DNA of 64,000 nucleotides from Telmatactis stephensoni. Taxonomy: Eukaryota > Cnidaria > Anthozoa > Actiniaria > Isophelliidae. The translations under genes and the position numbers were made by a program. Below are positions 46,373 to 57,945 of the stretch, in pieces. The first letter of the stretch is position 1, and every line of letters begins with the position of its first letter. The stretch lies in contig JALIZF010001912.1 of assembly GCA_029948255.1 (NCBI GenBank), forward strand, positions 868,001 to 932,000. The letters are read 5' to 3'. A model generated the notes under the pieces. The model worked only from the letters and a program-made list of their open reading frames with translations, was not told the origin of the DNA and did no database searches.

Positions 46373-48558
46373 TCTATGCGCATTTTTATCTGCATTTTAT
46401 TTCTTCTTTTCGTATGCATAATCATGAATGAATTATACGTCACAAAGCGCGACATTTTTGACGTCACAAATGACGGTTCTAATTAACAGTGACATCACAA
46501 TCTACCATTGATAATTTGTTAACGTCAAAAATATTTTAAAGTCAAAATATTTGTCATTCGGGATACCGCTAAATTTAACGTCTGTGGCGAGAAATCGTCT
46601 GAGCTAAGTGCCTCGCGTGGTAGTTTAATTTCCTCACGCAGTTTCTCAACGTGTGCGGCGGGCGTATGGAATATAGAAATCGTTTGCATGTCTCTGTACC
46701 GCTGTTATATAAAGACGATGGAAGATGTAGAGCACAAGAAAAGCAAACTCAGGAACACCAGGCGTAGCCGAGTGTTCTTGCTTTTCGAGTGCTCTACATC
46801 TTCCAAGATTACTTATATTACAGTAGAGAGACATAAGCGATCGTTTATTACTTTGCTTTTATAAAATATTTCCAATAGCAACGTTTTGGCGCGAGCCAAG
46901 TCTCTATCCTCCGACACAAACACGATAGCCAGCCAATCAGCGCGCGCGCGTTATATCTCAAATATTGTATAATAATAGTATTAACACGAGCTACCATGGA
47001 TTATTACTTGTGCCCAGGCCGTAGGCTGGCGGCACGAGTCTAGGTTTACGTTTTCTATCAGTCTATCTATCGTCGTAGTCGTCGTAGTCGAGAATGTGCC
47101 ATGAAAACGAGGCAAGCCCCAGGCAATCATTTAGAGCAGCGTGCGTATAAAGCAAATGGACGGGTCCGGGTTCGAATCCTCATGGAATAAAAATAATTTT
47201 TTTTTCGCCTTACTATGTAGTAAATATTATCTTTTCCTTTTTTTGTATGCTTTTTTCTGGTTTTGAAGCATTTTTAAGCTGTTTTTTGATTTGATTTAAT
47301 TTCCAATATATTTTGACTCAAGCGACTGGAAATTTGGAAATTTGAGAATTTCACGAATTTCTTATCATTGACTGCACGTTTTAAGGATAAAAGGAACGAT
47401 TAAAAACATTATGTATTTCAATGTTCTCTGTAATTAAATGGTATGGCTGAAATTTTTTGGCGTACAAACAAAAATAAATGCTTTTAGAAAGTCAATGATT
47501 ACAAAGCAACAGGACGGTGTGCTTTCGTGATGCTACAATGAGTCTGCAACATCATGCAATACAGGCATTTGTCAACATGTGAATCGTTGTTACCCTAGCA
47601 GCTATAAAATTAAATAAATATCAGACATAAAGGCAGCTCATATCTAAATGCCTTAATTTTTAATTGGAAATTTAGGATCGAGACCGATACCTCCATGAGT
47701 TCAAATCAGCTTGCCGGCAAAGCAGACAAATATTCCGCCGTTCAGTACCGAACTCAAAACGTGACCAAACTGGCTTTAAAACATATTTATTCTCATGCCA
47801 GACTGATTTCCACTTGGGCACGAGTAAACGCACTATGTGCGTCTAGTTATATTAATGGCGTCGTAATTATCAGAACTGGAAATTTTCGTTACCCAGCTAC
47901 CTCTCAAGGAAGTAAGACAGTCGATTTGAAGCGCGCGTGCTCAATGGTCGTTTTACTATCCAGATGTTATAAGAAACTGGCGGGAAAATTTTTTTAAGAC
48001 ACGCGCGCACATCCGGGACATTTGGTGCATGACTTTTTCATATCTTCACTAGTGAAATATGGACAATACGAGCGTTTTAGTTTCCGGTTAGCCTGCGTAG
48101 CGGCGCGAGGGGAGAGGGGGAGGGGAAGGGAAAAGAGGGGAGGGGGAGGGAGGAGACTACGCAGACTAGTTTCCGGTAAAACACTATCATCCATATAATA
48201 TATATCTTATATCTGTATGTACTCCAGTATTATTTTTGAGTTTAACTCAATTAAAAGGAAGAATATTCTTGAACTCTTTTCGAGAATCTATAATTAATTG
48301 GGGATAGTCTATTTGATGTCTCAGAATCTATATGTAGAGAAGCAGTCATATTCATGTCTCCCACACAACAACACAGCTCCACGTTAGACTAAGTTCATTA
48401 GAAAGAAAAGAAAAAAGGCAAAATTTAAAATGCCCTATATTTTCTGTAAATTTCTTGCTAGCTCTACAAATTTGACCACACTAAAGTTTCTCTTGTTCAC
48501 AAGGTCACCGGGTAGAACTCCGGGTCTACTCATTGTTTGATTGGACATCTCTTTGGTT
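46373..48558. other. Intergenic between WASP-like gene 5' end and ALDH copy 1 3' end
   Basis: Holds the WASP-like gene promoter, the MITE at 46660-46967, a possible tRNA-derived relic (about 47118-47190, with GGGTTCGAATCCT) and a GGGGAGAGG hairpin at 48091-48171. A 100-residue open frame at 47695-47997 has no recognisable similarity, and I do not call it a gene. Confidence 0.5.
46660..46967. mobile_element. MITE family H copy 2
   Basis: Inverse orientation of the copy at 39186: GAAGATGTAGAGCAC, GAGTGCTCTACATCTTCC, and the end CCAGCCAATCAGCGCGCGCG with TTATATCTCAAATATT. Confidence 0.8.
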
Positions 48559-51500
48559 TTAAGAATTCTTCTGGGGAACCTTGACAGTAACCTAAAAGAA
48601 AACAAATATGCAATATTAATTAGTGGGAGGAAGAGAGAGCAAAAGAAAGTGGAGTAGTAGGAAAAGGAAAAAGGAGAAAGAGGAAGAGGAGAAGGAAGAG
48701 GGAAAGAAAAAAGGAATTATTTTTCTGAATCATTAAGAAAAGGAAGAGGGAGAGGAGGAGAAAAGATACAAGGAGGAGGAGGAGGAGGAGGAGGAGGAGG
48801 AGGAGGAGGAGGAGGAGGAGGAGGAGGAGAATCAAGAAAGTACTTAGCAGGCAACTGTTCTGCTATTTATATTGTCTCCCTTATTACAACAGTTTTCGTA
48901 TGAGTGTCGTACCGTGACCGTGTCAGTGCCGTGTTGCCAGCTATAAAACATTCCTGCCACAACAGTTCCTTACTGGCCATGCCGTCATGCTCTAAGAGCT
49001 CCTCACTTTATTGACCACAAGGAACGTAAAGACAAAACCTCCTATACGTTACCAAGCAATAATCACCAATGAAACACTTAACACATGCTTATTCAAGCCT
49101 TACCGTCTTGATTTCTGTATAGTTCATAAGGCAGTCCTCACCCCTGAGGAGATAAAGATAGAGTCATCAGTTTCCTTATCAATTGCAAAATTTCAGTTAA
49201 TTTCTATTGAAAAACGTCAACTCCATTTTATATATCCAAAACATTCCGAGTTCCAATGTTGAACACATTTATTACTTGGGTACGTCAACGCTTACCCGAG
49301 TCTTATTCTGAGTTTCATACTAAAGTGAAGCTCAAATGACTTCCCGTTTGGGCCTCAAAATGCAGAAGGAAAACATCACTGATTACTCGGGTACGTTTTG
49401 AATGGAAATTAGCTTTACAAAATGGCAATCGCACGATGACCTAATAGTGGTACAATTCGAGAGAATTTCTTTCTTGCTTTAAGTGATCTGGTATTAAGCT
49501 GAATTAATGAAATGATCTTTAGAAACTCATACCATTCACGCCCAAATCCTGACTGTTTGAATCCACCAAAAGGTGCTTGAGGAGGTCCTGCAAAGTAGTT
49601 GTTCACCCTGTAAAATGATAAAAATTTTAATTACTTGGGCTACCTTTGGTAGACCAAGTCTAGATCTCTGTGTGTTGTCGTTATCAAAAGAGCAAGTGTG
49701 CAGAATTACCCAGATGGCCTTTGCAAGCAAGCTGTTACTTGGGCTTCCTCGAAACTCGAGAGGAAGCCCGGGTGAATACTATTCTACTAACTTGCTCAGT
49801 AGCCTTTTTAGTTAGACATTCAAAGCTCTAGCCAGACATGTTTTCATTGAAACAAGGCCACAAACCCATGTACAGCCACTTCTTACCCCCTACCCTAGGG
49901 GGAAAACATTGTCCATGTCAGGGGAGGAGTGGGAAGTGAGTTTGTAAACACACAGGGTAACGGCTTACCACACGGTGCCTGATTGCACACTATTAGCAAT
50001 TGTTAAAGCTTTGTCAATATTCTTTGTGAAGACAGCACCAGCCAGTCCATAGGTTGTATTATTGGCACGTGAAAGCACTTCATCTATCGTCTTAAATTTC
50101 ATGATCTGCATAACAGGTCCAAATATCTAAATATAAATAGGATAAATCATGCTACAGTACAGATTACAGGTACACGATTAAATGAAAGGAGATGCTCAAA
50201 AAATAACTTGAAGAAGAAGGGGTGAAGGAAGGACAGACAGATGGATAGAAGGAAGGAAGGAAGGAAGGGAGGGAGGGAGGGAGGGAGGGAGGGAGGGAGG
50301 GAGGGAGGAAAGAACAAATGAATGAAAGAAAAAGGAAGGATGGATGCGAGGAAGGAATTATTAATTATACCTCTTCCTTGGCAATTCTCATGTCATCCTG
50401 CACATTGGAGAACACAGTTGGCTCCACAAAGTATCCTTTATCACCATGGCGACTACCACCACATTCCAACTTCGCACCTTGCTTCTTACCGCTTTCAATG
50501 AGGTCCATAATTTTGTTAAATTGTTCAGAATCAACCTAATACAAGAAAAATAATAATGTTAGTCAGTTGAAGAGTTGTATGTGAAAATTGACTTTTCTCT
50601 GTCAAAGCATCAATAACTGCAGACACCAAAAAGTGCCACTTGCACAAAAAGTGCCACTTGCACTTCAATGATAACGGTAGTAAATGACCTACCTGAGGAC
50701 CCTGCTCACTCCCACTGTCCAATGGATTGCCAAGTTTTCTTTCTTTCACTTTCTCCACCATTTTTTTCACAAACTCATCATGTGCTCCTTCTTCGACAAA
50801 AATTCTTGTTAAAGAACAACAACACTGGCCTTGGTTGAAAAAGACGCCCGTGAAACTGGACTGGACTGCCTGCTCCATATCTGTATCCATGAACACAATG
50901 CAAGGACTTTTGCCACCAAGTTCCAAGGTAACACGCTTGAGATTTGATTTGCCTGCAGCCTGCTGAATGATTTTGCCAACCTAAATGACACAGATTTGAT
51001 TGGTTAGCATTGGTTGGGTTCACACTAGGACCTCTAATTGGACTCAAGTCATATTATATATTACTCACAAGTCTGACTTGAAAGACAAGTCTGACTTGAG
51101 TGACAATTATCTAGTACACAAATAGTGATGACCTGTCAAAAAGTTGTTTCAAGTTGGAGCTAAGTCATGTTTTCATCTGACTTGAAGTCAGACAGAAATC
51201 TTTTGAAAATGCCACTTTCCTATGGATTTCAAGATTGACTTGAAATTGGCCTTGACGAGCCGTTCTCACACAAAATAATCTCAAGTCTACATCTACATTT
51301 AGATGTAGATGTAATGAAATGTTTTGTCAAAAATATCTTAAGAATCTAAATAACAAAAGTTCTTGAAAATCAAGACTGAAGTCTGACTTGAGGTCCTAGT
51401 GTGAACCCATCCATTGTAGTCTGTGGTGATACAGCATGTTGGGGAGGGGGAGCGGGAGAGCTAAACAGGGTTGAAAAAAAAAAAAAAAAACGTGCCAAAC

Positions 51501-54500
51501 TGCGTATGCGCATCCAAGCAGTCAGTAAAACTATTGCTGGCTTAACTGGTGTGGTCTATAAAATTTGTTTGGGTTTTTGTCAAAATCTTAAGAATCTAAT
51601 TAACAAAGTTCAAAAGGCTGTTTCTAAAAAGTTAAGGAAAAAATATATTCAGTTATATATTAAGCCCATAGTGATGTTATATAGTAAACCCATAGTGATG
51701 TTAAGCACCTCAGTGGATCCAGTAAAGGCAACTTTATCAATCTCCATATGTTCAGAAATGGCAGCTCCTGCAGTGGGACCATATCCAGGAACAACATTGA
51801 GAACTCCTGGAGGAAAACCAGCCTACAAATTAAAGCACACCACATGTAACATTAATTGAGAATTAACTACCAACAGGTAAGTTACATAACTATATTTCCA
51901 TAATTAATGCCACTAATGATTAAATTCCTTTCCAAAGCTCAAAAACGGCTAACTGAGCCTTATCCAGGTGGGCGTGGCAACACATGATTTTCACCCCTAA
52001 AAGGCACCAACTCTAAACAAATGATTGAATGAATCTTCAACAAATATTTCCATGATCAATGCCACTAATGATTAAATTCCTTTCCAAAGCTCAAAAACGG
52101 CTAACTGAGCCTTATCCAGGTGGGCGTGGCAACACTTGATTTTCACCCCTAAAAGCCACCAACTCTAAACACATGATTGAACGAATCTTCAACAAAATGG
52201 TAAAACATCTTAAACTTGCAGCTAGGATAATTCATAATTACTTGATTTGGTTGTCTCTAGGTTAATTTTTCATTTACTTTTGCAGACGTTTCAGTCCAAA
52301 TGAATTTTAAACAAGTAAGCTCCTTTATCAATGAGGGCTGGCTAGTCCAATAAATTCTGAGACAAAAGTTTGATGGAAATCACTTCAGGGTTATACCCCA
52401 ATGTGTAATCATCAAAGGTGTAAAATGTTAATTTCTAACCTCTTTAGCTAAACTAGCAAGATATAATGCAGTCAGAGGGGTCTGTTCATGCAGGCTTAAG
52501 AACAACTACACAGCCACATGCCAAAGCAGGAGCAATTTTCAAGCACTGCCAGTGCCAGAGGAAAGTTCCATGGAACAATAGCACCAACAACACCCACTGG
52601 CTCATGTCTTGTGTAGACAAAAAATGGACCATCAGCTGGAATTGTCTTGCCATTTATCTTGTCAGCCCATCCAGCATAAGTACTTGACAGCATTTGACTG
52701 ATATAGCCATGTCGCCTTTGGACTCATTGAGAACTTTGCCAGAATCAAAGCTTTCCAATCTCTAGAAAGATAAAAAGGAAACTGTGTTAATATGAGGCAG
52801 ATCGTGTAAAGGCAAAACAATGAAGAAGAGAAGAGAAGAAAAGAGAAGAGATGAGATGAGAAGAGAAGAGACAAGAAGGGAAGGGAAGGGAAGGGAAGGG
52901 AAAAGAAGAGACAATAAGAGAAGAGAAGAGAGGAGAAGAGAAGAGAAGAGAAGAGAAGAGAAGAGAAGAGAGGAGAAGAGAAATGGAGAGAAGAGAAGAG
53001 ATGAGAAGAGAAGAGAAGAGAACAAGCTTTTAACAAAAATAATTTTATAGTTGAGTCTTTTATAAACTAATGATTGCAATCTTAAAAATTATATTTTTGC
53101 TGACTCAAAACAAGATTCATAAATTTCTTCAGCTTCAATAAAAATACAACTGCGATTTTGTTCAGCTGTGTGGACACCTATATATAAATAGGTCATTATT
53201 CTAAGTATCTTAATTTATTGTTCCCTCTCTTGAAATTTCCCAAATTGGATTTGGCCTTGATAAAGACTTACGGCCAGGTAATCTTGGTCTCTTTCAATCA
53301 AGGTGGATAACTTATAGAGTAGACGTCCCCTCTCCGATGCATCCATTGTCCTCCATGGACTACCAAGTTTGAAGGCCTCTTTTGCGGCCTTGACTGCAAT
53401 GTCAACATCAGCCTTAAATCATAGTACAATAATGAATCAAAGAATTAGAATTTAGATAAAAGGTAATAAAATTCTGTACATCCTTGGCAACGATAATGGC
53501 AGCAAATCTTTCACTTTGTGTCACAGAGACTTCAGAGGGTAGTTTTGATCAGGGGGCTTAAATAAAGGGGAGCTAAATACTATGCTGGCCATAATATAGC
53601 CGGGGCACACATTCATTGAGGTCTTTGATTTTACAAATTTTAGGCAAAAAAATGCCAAATGAAAAATGTGGGGAAGGAAACAAGGACTTGCAATGAACCC
53701 CTTGGTTTATGTATTTTGAGATGCTACATTCCCATTGGTTGAGAGGTGTCAAAACATCAAAAATATGGTCAGAAACAAAGCAGACAGCCTTCAGATCTTA
53801 AATTAGAGGATGAAGAGAAATCATTTTTTTCTAATTGTAAAGAAGAGTTATATTGAACACTCATGAAGTCAAAAATGAACTAAACATAAGTGGAGTTTTG
53901 TAAGATTTCAACTCATGTTTCAATTAAAAATTTCACAATTTAATGTAATCTGATACCAAAAACGTGACCTTGATATATCCATGACTTGCATACATCGGGA
54001 AGATTTATTTAGCTGTTCTCAAGTTTTTTTGATAAAAGGAAATTAAAAACATTCTTCCAACTTCCTTCATATCTGGTCTATAACTCTGTGATATCTATAT
54101 CTACCATAATCTACCATAAGATTAGTAATTATAATTATTATGGTTGAATATATTTGAGAGTAGATGGGTGGTCTGGACTGGATGTCTACTGATCTTTTGA
54201 TTGGAAATGACTTCACAATAAGATATTGATTGGTTAATTGGTTCTTACTCTGATGATAGACAAACGTCAACTTTGTATTAGGAAGTGTATCCCAAAAACC
54301 AAGGACCAGGGGGAGGGGGGTACTCCTTCCAGTTTTGGGTAGGGATGTGCCACCTTCAGCGACATCACACGTTGGGAATATCAGTCAACTAGCTATCAAA
54401 ATTGTGACAATGTTTATCTCCAATATGATTGGCTGAAATTGACCTTTATGCTCCTTAAGAGTATTCAAGCATAACGGGAGTGTATTTTCAAAACAATAGC

Positions 54501-55520
54501 ATTCGTGCAGGCTCTCCCTTCCTTTTCTCTCCCCTCCCCTCTCCCCCTACCCCTGGAGAGCCTGTAGGTAAGCTACTTGTAACCCTCCTCTATATCTGCT
54601 CCCGCATAATAAGCTCTAATGCTTTTTACACCTTATCTCCTTCAGCGACATCACAGATCTTCTCTTCAGTGGCTGGATTGATAGTTGGAAAAGTTTTCTT
54701 ACTAACTGCATCCACAAACTCATTGTTGATAAAGATCTGAAAGAAATATTATATAGCTGTATTATTGCGACATCTACACTTGGTACAAACCAGGAATTTC
54801 GGGGTTGTGCAATGACCTTCATGCATGCATGGGCTCCTTCATTACACATGTATACATTCATTTGGGGTTCAAGTTTCCAGAGCTTGGAACACGAACAAAC
54901 CAAACACTTTCCCTTGAAGATTAGAGTAAATCCATCTTTTCTAAATAATCTTTGAAAGTTGACAGGAACATTTATTATTGACGGCTTTGACTTCAAACAT
55001 GTTCAAACAACAATAGTTTTACTCAATCATGTATGTCAGACTTCAAAGGCCCTTCCATACTAGAATTAATTTAAGTGAATTTTCTATGGCAAATGAAATT
55101 TCCCTATCTACACGGACAGGGTTCATACTGTACAAATGCATTTGCCATATCAAATTTGGTCAAATAGAAAATTCGTTCGTGTGGAATTGGGACCTCATGT
55201 GGAGAGAACTAAATAGAGAGAAATTGTAAAACGCGTCAGCGAACACGTGTAAACTTCTTTAATGCATGCACGACTGCAAATCAATTTTCACCTCCTTCGT
55301 TAAGCTAACAACACAGAAAACAAAATGTTTTCTAGCAGAAATCCAGCGAACCAAACTAAACCTTGTTCGAAGTACACGCATCAATGCAGTCACGAGTTAG
55401 GCTGCACGATAGTTTGATTAACCCTTTTTCAGAGATAAAACACCTAATAATTCTGTACACCTGTGTACAAAACTCTCATTAAAGTCATACCTGGGTATAT
55501 TTCACTTGTGGAGCTTCCAT
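48559..55520 (-). CDS. Aldehyde dehydrogenase, ALDH1/2 type, frameshifted exon
   Basis: Minus-strand exons: 55520-55491, 54736-54632, 53412-53272, 52761-52440, 51822-51709, 50980-50693, 50535-50371, 50126-49969, 49607-49533, 49143-49104, 48591-48559. The family oxidises aldehydes to acids with NAD(P)+. The N-terminus [10 protein letters not shown] has no targeting leader, so it is probably cytosolic. Visible are IVPWNFPL (catalytic Asn), [14 protein letters not shown] (general-base Glu), FFNQGQCCC (catalytic Cys), [24 protein letters not shown] and the C-terminal [10 protein letters not shown]. Exon 52761-52440 contains about four single-base insertions, near 52675-52700 (two), 52540 and 52488, which break the frame. 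The other exons are intact. It is either a young pseudogene or a local assembly error. This exon also lacks an intron found in the neighbouring copy. Confidence 0.85.
48762..48832. repeat. (GGA)n microsatellite
   Basis: About 20 GGA units in the last ALDH copy 1 intron, inside a longer purine tract from about 48620. Confidence 0.9.
48885..48990. mobile_element. MITE family B, partial copy
   Basis: ACAGTTTTCGTATGAGTG and GACCGTGTCAGTGCCGTG are present. The right end is lost. Confidence 0.65.
50235..50310. repeat. (GGAA)n / (GGGA)n microsatellite
   Basis: GGAA units change to GGGA units in the ALDH copy 1 intron between exons 50535-50371 and 50126-49969. Confidence 0.9.
51015..51408. mobile_element. 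Foldback element, GGGTTCACACTAGGACCTC ends
   Basis: GGGTTCACACTAGGACCTC and its inverse GAGGTCCTAGTGTGAACCC bound a 390-bp stretch rich in GACTTGA / TCAAGTC. It lies in an ALDH copy 1 intron. Confidence 0.85.
51900..52200. repeat. 152-bp tandem duplication
   Basis: ATGCCACTAATGATTAAATT, CTCAAAAACGGCTAACTGAG and GGTGGGCGTGGCAACAC occur twice with a period of 152 bp and few mismatches. It is a recent duplication in an ALDH copy 1 intron, close to the damaged exon. Confidence 0.9.
52810..53025. repeat. (AGAAG)n / (GGGAA)n purine array
   Basis: About 210 bp of five-base purine units directly upstream (gene sense) of the damaged ALDH exon. Open frames across it are artefacts. Confidence 0.9.
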
Positions 55521-56189
55521 TTTTCAGCAAACGTAACAGCGCAGCTCGACAACACAAGGAACGAAGTCTAGCACGACAGAAGAGACAGGGGGAGGGGGCG
55601 AGGGCACTAAGCTAGGATATTTTTGGCGGGTGTGCAGCTGGCATCCCAAACTCCTGACCCTATCCCAGACCTAAAATTTTGATTTCCCATACCCTATTTT
55701 AGACTAAAGCTCAAAATGTAATAAAAGCTTGGTGCAATTTTACTCAAATTTGAAAACCATGTAAAAAAAGCTTGAGCATCGCGGTCTGTTATTCTAAAAT
55801 ATAAGTGTGGCTTTCCGTATTAAAAGGGACGGTCCTCAAAATTATACGAAGACACCAACTGACCAACAAAATTACTTAAACTAAGAATTTATTTATCCGT
55901 TGATTGATTGGTCTTTTTCTTTGGTCCCTTTTTTCTTTCTTCTTCATTTTTTTCTTTTCTTTCTTTTTTTGGAACAAACCTCGTGACGCCTCCGAAAATT
56001 GAGATTCTCGCTTCTGATTGGCTGACCTAGAACAGGTACTGCACGCATGCATGAGCTCCCAAGGCCTACATCAGGCGATCAATTTACTTGATCCAGGATC
56101 TGTGTACGTATTCGTCGTTTTTCGAAGCTCAGGTTTGTAGCACTGATAAACTTAAGCGATATATGATTACTTAGACACTAGAATTAGTT
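55521..56189. other. Left part of ALDH-ALDH spacer
   Basis: Upstream region of ALDH copy 1. It contains a CTCCTGACCCTATCCCAGAC repeat related to 44.8 kb and a T-rich stretch near 55910-55970. No conserved element is recognised. Confidence 0.4.
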
Positions 56190-57190
56190 ATAGAGGAAAA
56201 TATTAGAGCTGGTTGGACGAAACCGGTTGGACATATTGAGTTTCCAAACGAAGTGAAGTTTCCAAAGAGCAATGGCCTATGGCCTCGAATGCGGTTAACG
56301 TTTCGATACATATGCGGTTCATATGCTGTTACATACACAAGTTTTTGGATAAAAATTGCAGAAGCGGATCCAGGATTTTTCAAAGGGGGGTTCCGTTTCT
56401 TAAACCCAACACAACGCAAAACTTCTAACATTTAATCTGTTTAAGACATATTTCTATTACCTAAAAAAATCAAACCTTCAAGGGGGTTCCCGTGGACCCC
56501 TTCGACATCCCCTGGATCGATGGATCCGCTACTGAAGTGTTGTTGTCAAATTTTGCATGTCGTGGTGGAACTTTGCTTGCGTGTCAGACATGCCATTTTC
56601 TAACAGGAACACATCAATCAATCAATCATTGTCAACAGAAAGAAAAGACTGATTGTTTTACATCTTTATTGAGCTTGATTATCAGCTTAAATAATTTTAA
56701 TACTCTTCACGATCTTCTTGATAACTTCGCCACCTCTAAATTAAGTGCTTAACAGTGCAAAAAGTGGTGAAAATCACTTAAAAGTTGTTTCAAGTGTCTG
56801 GTACTGAAAACGAGAAGTACAATTCTCAATGTCTAAACAAATAAAGTATGTCTGCTCTTAAAGTGCTTATAACGTTTTTGAATACTTATATGTTGAAAAT
56901 TACTCTTCAAATAAATTTCGTCAATCGGCCATATATTTTCTGAGGTATAAAGGCTTGATGTCTCTGAGATGTCAATCTTGTCTCGCTGCTGACATCTAGA
57001 TACCACCACAGGTATCCCAAACAGTGGATTGTGACATCATGGTTTCTCAATAAGAACAGCATATGAACAGCATATTGTATCGAAATGTTAATCCCAATTG
57101 AGGCCAATTAGGCCATTGCTCTTTGGAAACTTCACTTCGTTTGGAAACTCAATATGTCCAACCATGCAGCTCTAACATTTCTTTCCTCTA
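56190..57190. mobile_element. 1-kb TIR element between the ALDH genes
   Basis: The left end starts TAGAGGAAAATATTAGAGCT and includes GGTTGGACATATTGAGTTTC through AAGAGCAATGGCC. The right end is the inverse, finishing in AACATTTCTTTCCTCTA. Terminal repeats are about 85 bp. The interior has no transposase. A smaller MITE is nested at 56360-56534. Confidence 0.85.
56360..56534. mobile_element. Nested MITE with AGCGGATCCAGG ends
   Basis: GCAGAAGCGGATCCAGG and CCTGGATCGATGGATCCGC are inverse ends related to the element at 42105-42255. The interior has GGGGGGTTCCGTTTC and GGGGGTTCCCGTGGACC. Confidence 0.65.
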
Positions 57191-57203
57191 TGATCAGACT
57201 ATT

Positions 57204-57505
57204 TAACAATTAGACCTCGAGGCAGAATGGACTATGAGTCAATAGCCCATGAGGCCGTAGGCCGAATGGGCTATTCAAACTCGTAGTCCATGAGGCCGAG
57301 AGGTCTAATTGTTTTTATTAGTATTCACCAACATATTGGGCCAAAGGTGAATGAGACTAAACAAAACAAAGAGAGAAAAATGTTTTATTGATATTATTAC
57401 TCGCGCTTCCTCTCAACTCGGGCTATCACCAATAGCCCGAGGTTAGGGAGCCAATCAGAATGCAGGATTTGTAATAGCCCTTATGTTGGTGAATACTAAT
57501 AATGC
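57204..57505. mobile_element. Double foldback element
   Basis: A hairpin with AACAATTAGACCTCG arms (57204-57315) sits beside a second inverted pair, TTATTAGTATTCACCAACAT and its inverse (57316-57503). Short hairpins with CAATAGCCC and TCGGGCTATT lie inside both. Confidence 0.75.
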
Positions 57506-57945
57506 ATAGCTGCCAACCCTCCCAGATAATCCGGGAGTCTCCAGATTTTGGGCCTCGTCTCCCGGTCTCTCGGATAAAGACCTAAATCTCCTGGATAATC
57601 GCTCGAATTCTAAAATCGCAGCCATTTTAACTGAAGTATCATCTATCTTTCTCCAAATATCGTTTTTCTTGGTTGGAGAGGGAGTTTCTATTCAATTGCA
57701 TGATTTTAAGTGGGAAAACCACTTATTGTGTGGATCTAGCTTCAAGTGATTACCATATGCGTGGTCATCTTTATATAATAACTGATTAAGGTGGGATTTC
57801 ACCTAGGCAATTAATCTAGGGAAATGTCGACCCTAGAGGGGTGGTGATGCAGTTATGATCCAGGAATGGGGTGTGGCATAGTTGTCAGTTGGAAATTGTC
57901 ACCAGGGTAATATTATTCTATATCTGTGTTGACAGAATATCGAAC

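Noticed and set aside
47118..47190. tRNA gene or SINE head on the plus strand
   Set aside because: A B-box-like GGGTTCGAATCCT is present but the A box is poor and no stem can be drawn with confidence.
47695..47997. 100-residue plus-strand open frame
   Set aside because: No recognisable motif, no splice context, and it lies in repeat-rich intergenic DNA. It could be real but is not supported.
52662..53079. Open frames of 124 and 105 residues, minus strand
   Set aside because: Mostly translations of the (AGAAG)n array (Leu-Phe-Ser-Ser repeats).
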